Shown here piece by piece: positions 27,178 to 36,117 of a stretch of DNA of 64,000 bases. The stretch is from assembly GCA_900315075.1 (NCBI GenBank), contig OMXV01000009.1:96839-160838 (forward strand), in the 5' to 3' direction. The notes beneath the pieces were generated by a model. That model made no database searches, was not told where the DNA came from, and worked only from the letters and a program-made list of their open reading frames with translations. Origin of the DNA: an uncultured Prevotellaceae bacterium (GTDB taxonomy: Bacteria > Bacteroidota > Bacteroidia > Bacteroidales > Bacteroidaceae). Each line of letters starts with the position of its first letter. Positions within the stretch are counted from its first letter, which is position 1. Position numbers and translations under genes: made by a program.

Positions 27178-27711
27178 ATGGAAAATAACCAATCATATTT
27201 TGGCGGTTTAGCTCATGGTATCAAGACGCTCGCCGTGGGAATGAAAGTCACTCTGAAAGAGTATTTCACACCCAAATCGACCGAACAATACCCCGAAAAC
27301 CGCAAGACCACGCTCCATGTGGCTAAACGGCACCGTGGAAGGCTGGTCTTCAAGCGCACCGAGGATGGCGCACACAAATGTGTGGCATGCACGATGTGCG
27401 AGAAGGCATGCCCCAATGGTACGATAAAGATTGTCTCCGAGATGCGTACCGATGAGGAGACAGGAAAGAAAAAACGTTTCCTGCTCGACTATCAGTACGA
27501 CCTTGGCGACTGCATGTTCTGCGAACTTTGCACCAATGCGTGCAACTTCGATGCCATAGAGTTCACCAACGATTTTGAAAATGCTACTTTCAGTCGTGAG
27601 GCTCTTGTGTTGCATCTCGACAAGGAAATCTACAAGGGTGGGTCGCTGCCCAATCTCATCGATGGTGGTGCACCTCTGACAATCGGTAAGTTTAACACTA
27701 AAACGAAATAA
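27178..27711 (+). CDS. nuoI: Complex I subunit I
   Basis: The 177-residue protein has two 4Fe-4S ferredoxin motifs: C68, C71, C74, C78 and C112, C115, C118, C122. It passes electrons towards NuoB. As there is no NuoEFG in this operon, NuoI may be the entry point for electrons from a ferredoxin or a similar donor; this is inference from other EFG-less complexes. Confidence 0.96.
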   Translation: MENNQSYFGGLAHGIKTLAVGMKVTLKEYFTPKSTEQYPENRKTTLHVAKRHRGRLVFKRTEDGAHKCVACTMCEKACPNGTIKIVSEMRTDEETGKKKRFLLDYQYDLGDCMFCELCTNACNFDAIEFTNDFENATFSREALVLHLDKEIYKGGSLPNLIDGGAPLTIGKFNTKTK

Positions 27712-27716
27712 GGAAT

Positions 27717-28226
27717 ATGGCTAAAATCGTAATGTTTTGCATTCTCGCGGTGGTCATCCTCGGATCGGCCATCCTTAGCGTGTGCACCAAGAGGATTATG
27801 AGAGCTGCCACATTCCTGCTCTTCGTGCTCTTTGGTGTGGCAGGAATCTATTTCCTGCTCGACTATACATTCCTCGGCGCAGCCCAGGTGGCTGTCTATG
27901 CTGGAGGTATCACCATGATTTACATCTTTGCCATCGAATTGGTGTCGAAGCAGACGCTGCAGGGACTTACCGAGCGACTGCATGGCAGCAAGGTGTTGGC
28001 AGGCTGCATAGCAGCTATCGTGGGATGTGCTATGGTGCTCTTTATTATCTGGAAACATCAGTTCATCAGCAATGAGATTGCCGATGTTGAGGTTCCTATG
28101 AAGGAAATAGGTACAGCCATGGTGGGAGCCGGCAAATATCAGTATGTGCTGCCGTTTGAGTTTATCTCGCTCTTCCTCTTGGCATGTATCATTGGTGGAA
28201 TCGTAATATCAAGAAAGGACAAGTAA
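27717..28226 (+). CDS. nuoJ: Complex I subunit J
   Basis: The 169-residue membrane protein has five hydrophobic segments and the typical stretch LLDYTFLGAAQVAVYAGGI with the pi-bulge helix. It sits between nuoI and nuoK with gaps of 5 and 1 bases. Confidence 0.94.
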   Translation: MAKIVMFCILAVVILGSAILSVCTKRIMRAATFLLFVLFGVAGIYFLLDYTFLGAAQVAVYAGGITMIYIFAIELVSKQTLQGLTERLHGSKVLAGCIAAIVGCAMVLFIIWKHQFISNEIADVEVPMKEIGTAMVGAGKYQYVLPFEFISLFLLACIIGGIVISRKDK

Positions 28227-28227
28227 T

Positions 28228-28536
28228 ATGATACCAGTAGAATTTTTCCTGATACTCAGCACATTGCTGTTCTTTATCGGTGTTTTCGGATTCGTCACAC
28301 GCCGAAACCTCATTGCTATGCTTATCTCTATTGAGCTTGTGCTCAATTCTGTGGATATGAACTTCGCTGTGTTCAACCGTATCCTCTATCCAGGTCAGCT
28401 TGAGGGTATGTTCTTCTCAGTCTTCTCGATTGGTGTCAGTGCGGCAGAAACCGCTGTGACAGTGGCTATTATTATTAATGTCTATCGTCGGTTCAAGAGC
28501 GACCAGGTAAACAGTATTGAAAACATGAAACTATAA
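28228..28536 (+). CDS. nuoK: Complex I subunit K
   Basis: The 102-residue protein has three helices and two membrane-embedded glutamates, in MLISIELVLNSVDMNF and VSAAETAVTVAI, which belong to the proton path of the family. Complete length. Confidence 0.95.
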   Translation: MIPVEFFLILSTLLFFIGVFGFVTRRNLIAMLISIELVLNSVDMNFAVFNRILYPGQLEGMFFSVFSIGVSAAETAVTVAIIINVYRRFKSDQVNSIENMKL

Positions 28537-28548
28537 AACACGAGAAAC

Positions 28549-30537
28549 ATGGATTACAGTTATGCATTTTTGATACTTTTGCTGCCGGCGATATCATTCC
28601 TCATACTTGGACTTTGTGGAATGAAGATGTCGCACAAGGTGGCTGGCCTTATCGGCACTACTGCATTGGGTATTGTCACTGTGTTGTCTTATATCACTGC
28701 ATTCGCCTATTTCGGTGCCGACCGTGCTGCCGACGGAACTTTCAATGCCATCGTGCCCTTCAATTTCACATGGTTGCCTCTGGGCAAGCTCAATTTTGAT
28801 ATAGGCATGCTGCTCGACCCCATCTCGGTGGTCATGCTGATAGTGATTTCCACCGTCAGCTTCATGGTACACATCTATTCCTTTGGATATATGCATGGTG
28901 AGAAGGGATTCCAGCGCTACTATGCTTTCCTCTCGCTCTTTACCATGTCGATGCTCGGACTGGTTGTGGCTACCAACATCTTCCAGATGTACCTTTTCTG
29001 GGAGTTGGTGGGTGTGAGCTCATATCTGCTCATTGGATTCTACTATCCACTGCCCGCTGCGGTGGCAGCTTCAAAGAAGGCTTTCATCGTCACTCGTTTT
29101 GCCGATATGTTCTTCCTTATCGGTATTCTGATTTTCGGTTATTACACGGGTTCGTTCAGCTTCTCCTTTGTCGAGAATATTCAATATGGCGCAGGCGCCA
29201 CCCCATTCGTTGCAGGTGATGCTGCACGTGCCGTGGCAGCTGGTGGCTTTATCCTGCCCACGGCATTGGTACTGATGTTCATTGGTGGTGCTGGTAAGAG
29301 TGCCATGTTCCCGTTGCACATCTGGCTGCCCGATGCCATGGAGGGTCCCACACCTGTGTCTGCTCTTATCCATGCTGCTACGATGGTGGTGGCAGGCGTC
29401 TTCCAGGTGGCTCGTATGTTCCCCTTGTGGATAACATATGCACCGGGACAGCTGAGCATCATCGTTTGGATAGGTGTTATTACTGCCTTCTATGCCGCTG
29501 CCGTGGCATGTGCCCAGACCGACATCAAACGTGTGTTGGCCTTCTCTACCATTTCACAGATTGCATTCATGATGGTGGCACTCGGTGTATGTACCGAGAT
29601 GACAACAGGTCATGAGCATCCGGGTAGTGTGGGCTATATGGCTGGTATGTTCCACCTCTTCACACATGCTATGTTCAAGGCATGCCTCTTCCTCGGTGCT
29701 GGATGTATTATCCACGCCGTACATTCCAACGAGATGGCACTGATGGGTGGACTACGCAAGTATATGCCTATCACACATATCACCTTCCTCATCTCGTGTC
29801 TGGCCATCGCCGGTATCCCCTTCTTCTCGGGCTTCAGCTCCAAAGATGAGATTATCTCGGCATGTATGGCCTATAGTCCTGTAGTGGGATGGATTATGAC
29901 AGGTATTGCTGCTATGACGGCATTCTATATGTTCCGCCTCTATTATGGCATCTTCTGGGGTACCGAGAACAAGGAAGCTCATGCACACCATACACCGCAT
30001 GAGGCACCTCTGACGATGACCATACCTCTGATCGTACTTTCTGTGATTACAGTGGGCGTGGGTATCTACACCACTTTGGCAGGATTCCTTGGATGGGGAG
30101 GCTCCTTCGGAAGCTTTGTCTCCGCCGATGGTCAGGACTACACCATCCATTTCGACCCCGTTGTGGCTGGTATCTCTACCATCATAGCCATTGTGAGTAT
30201 CTGCCTGGCCACTTATATCTACAAGGGCGAGCGTCAGCCTATTGCCGACAAACTCTACGCTACATTCCCACGCCTGCATCGTGCAGCCTACAAGCGTTTC
30301 TATCAGGACGAGATTTGGCAGTTTGTCACCCATAAGATTATCTTCAACCTTGTCTCCAAACCCATCGCATGGTTCGATCGTCACGTCATTGATGGCACGT
30401 TTAATTTCATGGCATGGGGTGCACAAGAGGGTGGCGAGAGCATCCGCTCCTGGCAGAGTGGCGATGTGCGCCAGTATGCTGTGTGGTTCATAACCGGCAC
30501 CGTGGCCCTTACATTAATATTGTTATGCCTACTGTAA
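28549..30537 (+). CDS. nuoL: Complex I subunit L
   Basis: The 662-residue antiporter-like subunit has about 16 helices and the C-terminal lateral helix expected for NuoL. Conserved segments include FLFWELVGVSSYLLIGFYY, KSAMFPLHIWLPDAMEGPTP and the loop LIHAATMVVAG. It is one of three proton-pumping subunits of the distal arm. Confidence 0.96.
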   Translation: MDYSYAFLILLLPAISFLILGLCGMKMSHKVAGLIGTTALGIVTVLSYITAFAYFGADRAADGTFNAIVPFNFTWLPLGKLNFDIGMLLDPISVVMLIVISTVSFMVHIYSFGYMHGEKGFQRYYAFLSLFTMSMLGLVVATNIFQMYLFWELVGVSSYLLIGFYYPLPAAVAASKKAFIVTRFADMFFLIGILIFGYYTGSFSFSFVENIQYGAGATPFVAGDAARAVAAGGFILPTALVLMFIGGAGKSAMFPLHIWLPDAMEGPTPVSALIHAATMVVAGVFQVARMFPLWITYAPGQLSIIVWIGVITAFYAAAVACAQTDIKRVLAFSTISQIAFMMVALGVCTEMTTGHEHPGSVGYMAGMFHLFTHAMFKACLFLGAGCIIHAVHSNEMALMGGLRKYMPITHITFLISCLAIAGIPFFSGFSSKDEIISACMAYSPVVGWIMTGIAAMTAFYMFRLYYGIFWGTENKEAHAHHTPHEAPLTMTIPLIVLSVITVGVGIYTTLAGFLGWGGSFGSFVSADGQDYTIHFDPVVAGISTIIAIVSICLATYIYKGERQPIADKLYATFPRLHRAAYKRFYQDEIWQFVTHKIIFNLVSKPIAWFDRHVIDGTFNFMAWGAQEGGESIRSWQSGDVRQYAVWFITGTVALTLILLCLL

Positions 30538-30549
30538 AAGACTGAAAAT

Positions 30550-32034
30550 ATGAGTATATTAGCAATTTACATAGTAATACCCGTACTGATGCTGCTCGGC
30601 CTATGGCTGGCACGCAACTTGAAAGAAGTACGTGGCGTGATGGTGGTAGGCTCGACTTTGCTGCTTGCGCTTTCCATCTATCTGACAATAGACTTTATAC
30701 ATCAGAGGGCAGCAGGTGTCACAGATCCTATGCTCTATACGGCTTCCTATATGTGGTTTAAGCCGCTCAACATTCACTTCTCGTTTGGTGTCGATGGTAT
30801 ATCAGTGGTTATGCTGCTGCTATCAAGTATCATTGTGTTCACTGGTACTTTTGCCTCATGGCAGTTGAAGCCTCTCACCAAGGAGTATTTCCTTTGGTTT
30901 ACGCTCCTGAGCTCTGGTGTGTTTGGTTTCTTTATCACCACCGATATGTTCACCATGTTCATGTTCTACGAGGTGGCTCTTATCCCGATGTATCTACTTA
31001 TTGGCGTTTGGGGTAGTGGTGCCAAGGAATATTCAGCCATGAAACTGACGCTGATGCTGATGGGTGGTTCTGCACTGCTTATTCTCGGTATCCTCGGCAT
31101 CTATTTCTTCAATGGTGCTACCACGATGGATGTCGTGAAAATAGGCATGGATAATCATATCCCGAATGATGTGCAGAATGTACTATTCCCATTTGTCTTC
31201 ATCGGTTTCGGTGTACTTGGCGCACTCTTCCCGTTCCACACATGGAGCCCCGATGGTCACGCTTCTGCGCCCACGGCGGTGTCTATGCTCCATGCCGGTG
31301 TGCTGATGAAATTGGGAGGATACGGTTGCTTCCGCATCGCCATGTATCTGCTACCTCATGCCGCACAGGAACTTTCATGGATATTCCTTATTCTGACTAC
31401 CATCTCGGTGGTCTATGGTGCACTCTCAGCATGTGTGCAGACCGACTTGAAATATATCAATGCCTATTCGTCGGTATCGCACTGCGGTCTGGTGCTCTTC
31501 GCCATCCTTATGATGCAGCGCACAGCATGCACAGGTGCCATTATCCAGATGCTCTCTCACGGTCTGATGACAGCTCTCTTCTTTGCACTCATCGGTATGA
31601 TTTACGGACGCACACATACTCGTGACGTGAGGAAACTGGGTGGACTGATGAAAATCATGCCTTTCCTGGCGGTGGGATATGTCATCGCTGGTTTGGCAAA
31701 CCTCGGTCTGCCGGGATTCTCTGGATTCGTGGCTGAGATGTCCATCTTTGTGGGTTCATTCGACAATGCCGACACCTTCCACCGTGTATGCACCATCATC
31801 GCCTGCGGTTCTATCGTGGTAACAGCGGTGTATATCCTCCGCGTGGTGGGCAAGATTCTCTTCAAGAGTGTGCCCGACCCACACTTCGAGAAACTAACCG
31901 ATGCCACATGGGATGAGCGAGTGGCTGTATGCTGCCTCATCTTCTGTGTCGCTGGCTTAGGTCTCATGCCAATGTGGGCAAGTAATGTGATTTCCGACGC
32001 CGTCGGGCCAATTCTCAGTGTAGTAAACCCATAA
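30550..32034 (+). CDS. nuoM: Complex I subunit M
   Basis: The 494-residue antiporter-like subunit has 14 helices with MFMFYEVALIPMYLLIGVWG, FPFHTWSPDGHASAPTAVS and LHAGVLMKLGGYG. It follows nuoL after 12 bases. Complete length. Confidence 0.96.
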   Translation: MSILAIYIVIPVLMLLGLWLARNLKEVRGVMVVGSTLLLALSIYLTIDFIHQRAAGVTDPMLYTASYMWFKPLNIHFSFGVDGISVVMLLLSSIIVFTGTFASWQLKPLTKEYFLWFTLLSSGVFGFFITTDMFTMFMFYEVALIPMYLLIGVWGSGAKEYSAMKLTLMLMGGSALLILGILGIYFFNGATTMDVVKIGMDNHIPNDVQNVLFPFVFIGFGVLGALFPFHTWSPDGHASAPTAVSMLHAGVLMKLGGYGCFRIAMYLLPHAAQELSWIFLILTTISVVYGALSACVQTDLKYINAYSSVSHCGLVLFAILMMQRTACTGAIIQMLSHGLMTALFFALIGMIYGRTHTRDVRKLGGLMKIMPFLAVGYVIAGLANLGLPGFSGFVAEMSIFVGSFDNADTFHRVCTIIACGSIVVTAVYILRVVGKILFKSVPDPHFEKLTDATWDERVAVCCLIFCVAGLGLMPMWASNVISDAVGPILSVVNP

Positions 32035-32049
32035 ACAAACTTAGACGAC

Positions 32050-33504
32050 ATGAATTACAGTCAATTTCTAAATATGATTCCAGAGGCCATGCTCGTGGCC
32101 ATACTGATTATCATTTTCGTGGTCGACTTTGCATCGTCCAACGACAAGGAGCGCCGGGGATTTAATCCTTTCGTGTGCTTGATGATGGGAGTGCTAACAC
32201 TGGTTTGCACATTACCTTTGGCACCTCGTGAGGCTTTCGGTGGCATGTATGTCACCAACTCAGCGGTCAATGTGATGAAAGCTATCCTCGCATTAGCATC
32301 ACTTATTGTGGTTATTATGAGTCGCAATTGGGTGAGCAAGAACGAGAACAAGGGTAGGGAAGGTGAGTTCTATATGCTCATCGTCTCCACTCTGCTGGGT
32401 ATGTTTATGATGGTTTCTGCTGGGCACTTCCTCATGTTCTACCTCGGACTCGAGATGGCATCCATCCCCATGGCATGTCTTGTGGCACTTGACAAGCACC
32501 GCAACGACTCAGCCGAGGGTGCTGCCAAGTATATCCTCACTGCTGCGTTCTCCAGTGGTGTGATGCTTTTCGGCCTCTCGTTCATCTATGGGGCCAGCGG
32601 AACATTGTATTTCACTGACATCACACAGCATATCACCAACACACCGATGGTGGTGATGGGTATGGTGTTCTTCTTCAGTGGATTGGGATTCAAGATTTCT
32701 CTCGTGCCCTTCCACTTCTGGACAGCTGATACCTACCAAGGTGCTCCTACGGTGGTTACAGCCTACCTGAGTGTGGCATCTAAGGGTGCTGCAGCCTTCA
32801 CATTCCTCATCATCCTCTTCAGGGTGTTCACGGTTCTTTCAGTGGAGTGGCATTACTTCCTCTACATCGTGATTGTGCTCAGTATCACCATTGCCAACCT
32901 CTTTGCCATGCGCCAGAAGGAGCTTAAGCGATTTATGGCTTTTAGCTCTATCTCACAGGCTGGATATATCATGTTGGCTGCAGTGGGTGAGCAGACCATG
33001 GGTGTGGCAGCTCTTTCATTCTATGTACTTGTGTATGTGGTTGCCAACTTGGCCGTGTTCTCGGTCATTAATGTGGTGGAGCAGAAAAATGGGGGTACAA
33101 CGGATATGGACTCCTACAATGGTTTCTATACGACTAATCCCAAGTTGTCATTCCTTATGACAATCGCGCTCTTCTCACTGGCAGGTATTCCACCTTTCGC
33201 CGGCATGTTCAGTAAGTTCTTCGTCTTTATGGCTGGTGTGAGCGGACATACGTTCGAAACCACACCTGGCGTATGGGCATACGTAGTGGTATTTATCGCA
33301 TTGGTCAACACAGTGGTGAGCCTTTACTACTATCTGCTTATCGTCAAAGCCATGTATATCAAGAAGACAGAGACACCGCTGCCTACATTCAAGAGCGACT
33401 TCAATACGAAGCTCTCATTGGCTATTTGCACTTTAGGTATCTTAGCTTTCGGTCTTTGCAACTGGATTTACAACTGGATCTACACCGCATCCGATAAGCT
33501 TTAA
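32050..33504 (+). CDS. nuoN: Complex I subunit N
   Basis: The 484-residue antiporter-like subunit has 13 to 14 helices with YLGLEMASIPMACLVALDK, VPFHFWTADTYQGAPTVV and LAGIPPFAGMFSKFFVF. It is the last gene of the operon and is followed by a strong terminator. Confidence 0.96.
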   Translation: MNYSQFLNMIPEAMLVAILIIIFVVDFASSNDKERRGFNPFVCLMMGVLTLVCTLPLAPREAFGGMYVTNSAVNVMKAILALASLIVVIMSRNWVSKNENKGREGEFYMLIVSTLLGMFMMVSAGHFLMFYLGLEMASIPMACLVALDKHRNDSAEGAAKYILTAAFSSGVMLFGLSFIYGASGTLYFTDITQHITNTPMVVMGMVFFFSGLGFKISLVPFHFWTADTYQGAPTVVTAYLSVASKGAAAFTFLIILFRVFTVLSVEWHYFLYIVIVLSITIANLFAMRQKELKRFMAFSSISQAGYIMLAAVGEQTMGVAALSFYVLVYVVANLAVFSVINVVEQKNGGTTDMDSYNGFYTTNPKLSFLMTIALFSLAGIPPFAGMFSKFFVFMAGVSGHTFETTPGVWAYVVVFIALVNTVVSLYYYLLIVKAMYIKKTETPLPTFKSDFNTKLSLAICTLGILAFGLCNWIYNWIYTASDKL

Positions 33505-33522
33505 TCACCTCAAGACGATTAT

Positions 33523-33567
33523 ACTGACAGGCCTGCTATCTTTCGTGGCAGGCCTGTTAGTATTTTA
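33523..33567 (+). terminator. Intrinsic terminator of the nuo operon
   Basis: ACTGACAGGCCTGC and GCAGGCCTGTTAGT form a 14-bp stem with one mismatch or wobble, followed by ATTTTAT. Confidence 0.85.
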
Positions 33568-33672
33568 TGGTGGGTATTCATTCTCTGCAAAAGAACAGCA
33601 TATTGCCAAAGGGAATGGCTTTACCTGTTGATTGAATGTGGAAAAAAAATATGCAAAAAATATTCAAAAATA

Positions 33673-33704
33673 TTTGGAGGATATTGCTTTTTTGCCTATA
33701 TTTG
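33673..33704 (+). promoter_or_regulatory. Promoter of tnaA (-33 and -7 elements)
   Basis: TTTG at 33673-33676, 20 bases of spacer and TATATTTG at 33697-33704 match both parts of the Bacteroidetes primary sigma-factor consensus. Transcription would start near 33711 and leave a leader of about 267 bases before tnaA. Confidence 0.65.
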
Positions 33705-33754
33705 CCTCACTAAACGACTAAGAATGACACAACCGAGATTAATACTTCCATTTA

Positions 33755-33805
33755 TTAATGTTTTTATCAACATTAAAGAGCGCGACCATTTTGCACTTTA
33801 ATGTT
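33755..33805 (+). promoter_or_regulatory. Mutually exclusive stems in the tnaA leader
   Basis: Segment A, TTAATGTT (33755-33762), pairs with the first 8 bases of segment B, AACATTAAAG (33769-33778). All 10 bases of B also pair perfectly with segment C, CTTTAATGTT (33796-33805). C contains the start codon of the leader peptide at 33801. Only one of the two stems can exist at a time, the geometry of an attenuator or translational switch. Confidence 0.5.
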
Positions 33806-33860
33806 TGACATAATGATTGTTGCGTCTTTTTTGTGGCGCGCCATTCCAACCTTACCTTAA
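33801..33860 (+). CDS. Possible TnaC-like leader peptide
   Basis: A 19-codon frame reads MFDIMIVASFLWRAIPTLP and stops at TAA 33858-33860. It has a single tryptophan, at position 12, and a proline as the last residue before the stop codon. E. coli TnaC, the arrest peptide that controls tnaA by tryptophan, also has its essential Trp at 12 and Pro as last residue, although it is 24 residues long and otherwise different. A T8 run follows the stop (33862-33869). The frame lies within the long untranslated leader of tryptophanase. No ribosome-binding site is seen, as is usual here. Chance cannot be excluded. Confidence 0.4.
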   Translation: MFDIMIVASFLWRAIPTLP

Positions 33861-33939
33861 ATTTTTTTTACTACACATAAATATATGTATGATGTCAAGA
33901 TACCTGTGAAGGAAAAAAGACATGGGCTGTAGTAATTGA

Positions 33940-33977
33940 ACAACTATCAAAACACAACACACAAAACACAAAAACAC
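33940..33977 (+). repeat. A/C-only repeat leader before tnaA
   Basis: The tract after CTATC consists of irregular AAAACAC and AACACAC units with no G and almost no T and ends directly at ATG 33978. Confidence 0.6.
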
Positions 33978-35354
33978 ATGGAATTACCATTTGCCGAGGC
34001 GTGGAAAATCAAAATGATCGAACCGCTCCGTAAGAGTACACGTCAGGAGAGAGAACAGTGGCTGAAGGAAGCCCATTACAACGTATTCATGCTTAAAGCT
34101 GAACAGGTCTATATCGACTGTCTTACCGATTCTGGCACCGGGGCCATGAGCGACCGCCAGTGGGCCGAGATGATGTTGGGCGATGAGAGTTACGCCGGTG
34201 CCACATCATTCTACAAGTTTGAAACCATGGTGAGGAAAATCTTCGGTTTCCAGTATGTCATACCCACCCATCAGGGACGTGCCGCTGAGAATGTGTTATT
34301 CTCTTATCTTGTGAAAGAAGGGAATGTGGTGCCAGGGAATGCCCATTTCGACACCACAAAAGGGCATATTGAGGCCAGGAAAGCCAAGGCTATTGATGTC
34401 ACCTGCGACGAGGCTCGCGACACGATGCTCGAAGTACCTTTCAAGGGAAATGTCTCGCTTGAGAAACTTGAGCGGGTGCTCCTCGAAAACAAGGGAAACG
34501 TGCCCTTCATGGTGCTCACTGTCACCAACAATACCGTGGGCGGACAGCCTGTCTCAATGAAGAATATTCGGGAGACTTGTGCTCTTTGTCACAAGTATGG
34601 TGTCCCCGTGGTGATGGACTCTGCACGGTTCGCTGAGAACAGCTATTTTATCAAGACACGTGAGGAGGGGTATGCTGATAAGACAATCAAAGAGATTGCA
34701 CGTGAAATGTACTCCTACGTAGATTGTATGACTATGTCGGCCAAGAAAGACGGTGTGGTGAACATGGGTGGTTTTATCGCTACCAACAATAAAGAATGGT
34801 ACGAAGGCGCAAAGCTTTTCTGTATTCCATTCGAAGGATTCATCACTTATGGTGGTATGAACGGACGTGACCTCAATGCCCTTGCACAGGGATTGGACGA
34901 GAATACTGAGTTTGACATGTTGGAAACACGTATTCATCAGGTGCAGTATCTCGCCTCCAAACTTGATGAGTATGGCATTCCCTATCAGCGGCCAGTGGGC
35001 GGTCATGCACTCTTTATTGATGCCGACAAGGTGCTATGCAACGTACCAAAGGAGGAATTTCCTGCACAGACACTTACTTGTGAACTATACCTTGAGGCTG
35101 GAATCCGTGGCTGTGAGATTGGCTATATCTTAGCTGACCGAGACCCTGTGACACGCGAGAATCGTTTTGGTGGACTCGATCTGATGCGCCTTTGCATCGC
35201 ACGGCGTGTCTATACCGACAATCACATGAACGTAATTGCGGCAGCACTCAAAAATGTTTATGACCGACGGGATAAAATCACACGAGGAGTAGCCATAGAG
35301 TGGGAGGCACCACTCATGCGACATTTTACTGTGCAACTGAGAAGACTGGAGTGA
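33978..35354 (+). CDS. tnaA: Tryptophanase (indole-forming)
   Basis: The 458-residue PLP enzyme cleaves tryptophan to indole, pyruvate and ammonia. Family motifs are LTDSGTGAMSD, THQGRAAEN, VVMDSARFAENSYFIK and SAKKDGVVNMGG, with the PLP lysine at K257 (second K). The SARFAEN and LMRHFT segments match tryptophanase better than tyrosine phenol-lyase. ATG 33978 (MELPFAEAWK) is chosen over an upstream TTG at 33936. No tnaB transporter follows. The long leader with a small Trp-containing frame suggests tryptophan control. Confidence 0.95.
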   Translation: MELPFAEAWKIKMIEPLRKSTRQEREQWLKEAHYNVFMLKAEQVYIDCLTDSGTGAMSDRQWAEMMLGDESYAGATSFYKFETMVRKIFGFQYVIPTHQGRAAENVLFSYLVKEGNVVPGNAHFDTTKGHIEARKAKAIDVTCDEARDTMLEVPFKGNVSLEKLERVLLENKGNVPFMVLTVTNNTVGGQPVSMKNIRETCALCHKYGVPVVMDSARFAENSYFIKTREEGYADKTIKEIAREMYSYVDCMTMSAKKDGVVNMGGFIATNNKEWYEGAKLFCIPFEGFITYGGMNGRDLNALAQGLDENTEFDMLETRIHQVQYLASKLDEYGIPYQRPVGGHALFIDADKVLCNVPKEEFPAQTLTCELYLEAGIRGCEIGYILADRDPVTRENRFGGLDLMRLCIARRVYTDNHMNVIAAALKNVYDRRDKITRGVAIEWEAPLMRHFTVQLRRLE

Positions 35355-35357
35355 ATA

Positions 35358-35481
35358 AGGTCATTAGGTCGCTCCGCTTACAGGTTATTAGGTCGCTCCG
35401 CTTGCAGGTTATGAGGTGAGATGTGATTGGAAAAAGCATATTTCACCTTATAACCTCATAACCTCAAAACCTCATAACCCT
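35358..35481. repeat. Dispersed repeat element, copy 1
   Basis: ATTAGGTCGCTCCGCTTnCAGGTT occurs twice in tandem, followed by ATGAGGTGA and later the inverted TTTCACCTTATAACC, then 8-bp units ATAACCTC/AAAACCTC. The same order of blocks appears at 54541-54657. The element fills the gap between the ends of convergent genes tnaA and the small gene at 35480. Confidence 0.7.
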
Positions 35482-35818
35482 ATTTCTTCCCCTTATTATT
35501 GATATATTGTTTGTGGTTGAGCAGTTTACGCTCTTCCATGAAATCACCAAGTCCCAATTTATCAAGGTATTCGTTGGAGATGAAATGACTATCGTAGAGG
35601 TCGTTTACGTCTTCTAAGATGGGGGCGAATTCAATTTTCAGATTCCTCACCTCTTCGTCAGTGAAGAAGCGGTCGGGTGCAGACAATTGTTGCAGCTTCT
35701 CATGAAAACGCTTGGCTTCTTTGCTGCATAGTTTTGCCTTGTTTTTCAAATGCTGATTGTATCGTAATAATCCTAATAGGACAAGGACTATTACGACGAT
35801 TCCTATGATGGGTATCAT
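35480..35818 (-). CDS. Small single-helix membrane protein, unknown function
   Basis: The 112-residue protein has one N-terminal transmembrane segment (residues 2-18, IPIIGIVVIVLVLLGLL) and a charged helical remainder (25-112) that should lie in the cytoplasm. I do not recognise it. A promoter core TATCTTTG lies 33 bp upstream on the minus strand. The gene overlaps the end of a dispersed repeat by two bases. Confidence 0.6.
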   Translation of the reverse strand: MIPIIGIVVIVLVLLGLLRYNQHLKNKAKLCSKEAKRFHEKLQQLSAPDRFFTDEEVRNLKIEFAPILEDVNDLYDSHFISNEYLDKLGLGDFMEERKLLNHKQYINNKGKK

Positions 35819-35850
35819 AATAAACAGGTGTTAATGTACATTTCCGACCG

Positions 35851-35858
35851 CAAAGATA
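35851..35858 (-). promoter_or_regulatory. Promoter -7 element for the small membrane protein
   Basis: The minus strand reads TATCTTTG, a consensus match. The rest of the spacer 35819-36117 is AT-rich and I see no other feature in it. Confidence 0.5.
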
Positions 35859-36117
35859 ATGTTTTCGTCGATACGTTCCAAATTTATTTTCAATTATTTC
35901 TGTTTTTCTTTAGAGGGATTGTTTCGTAGATGTGACATTTAGTGGCATCTCGTCAGTGTTTTACAATAGAAGTATATATTATGGAAGGCATAAAGGCTGT
36001 TTTCGCTCAGCTTTTTGATATATTTCTTACACTCAGAAAAGAAATTGATTTCTTTTCATTTCTCTTTATCGTTTTTTTCGTAATTTTACAGCCCGAAAAC
36101 CATCTCATGTCAGACTG

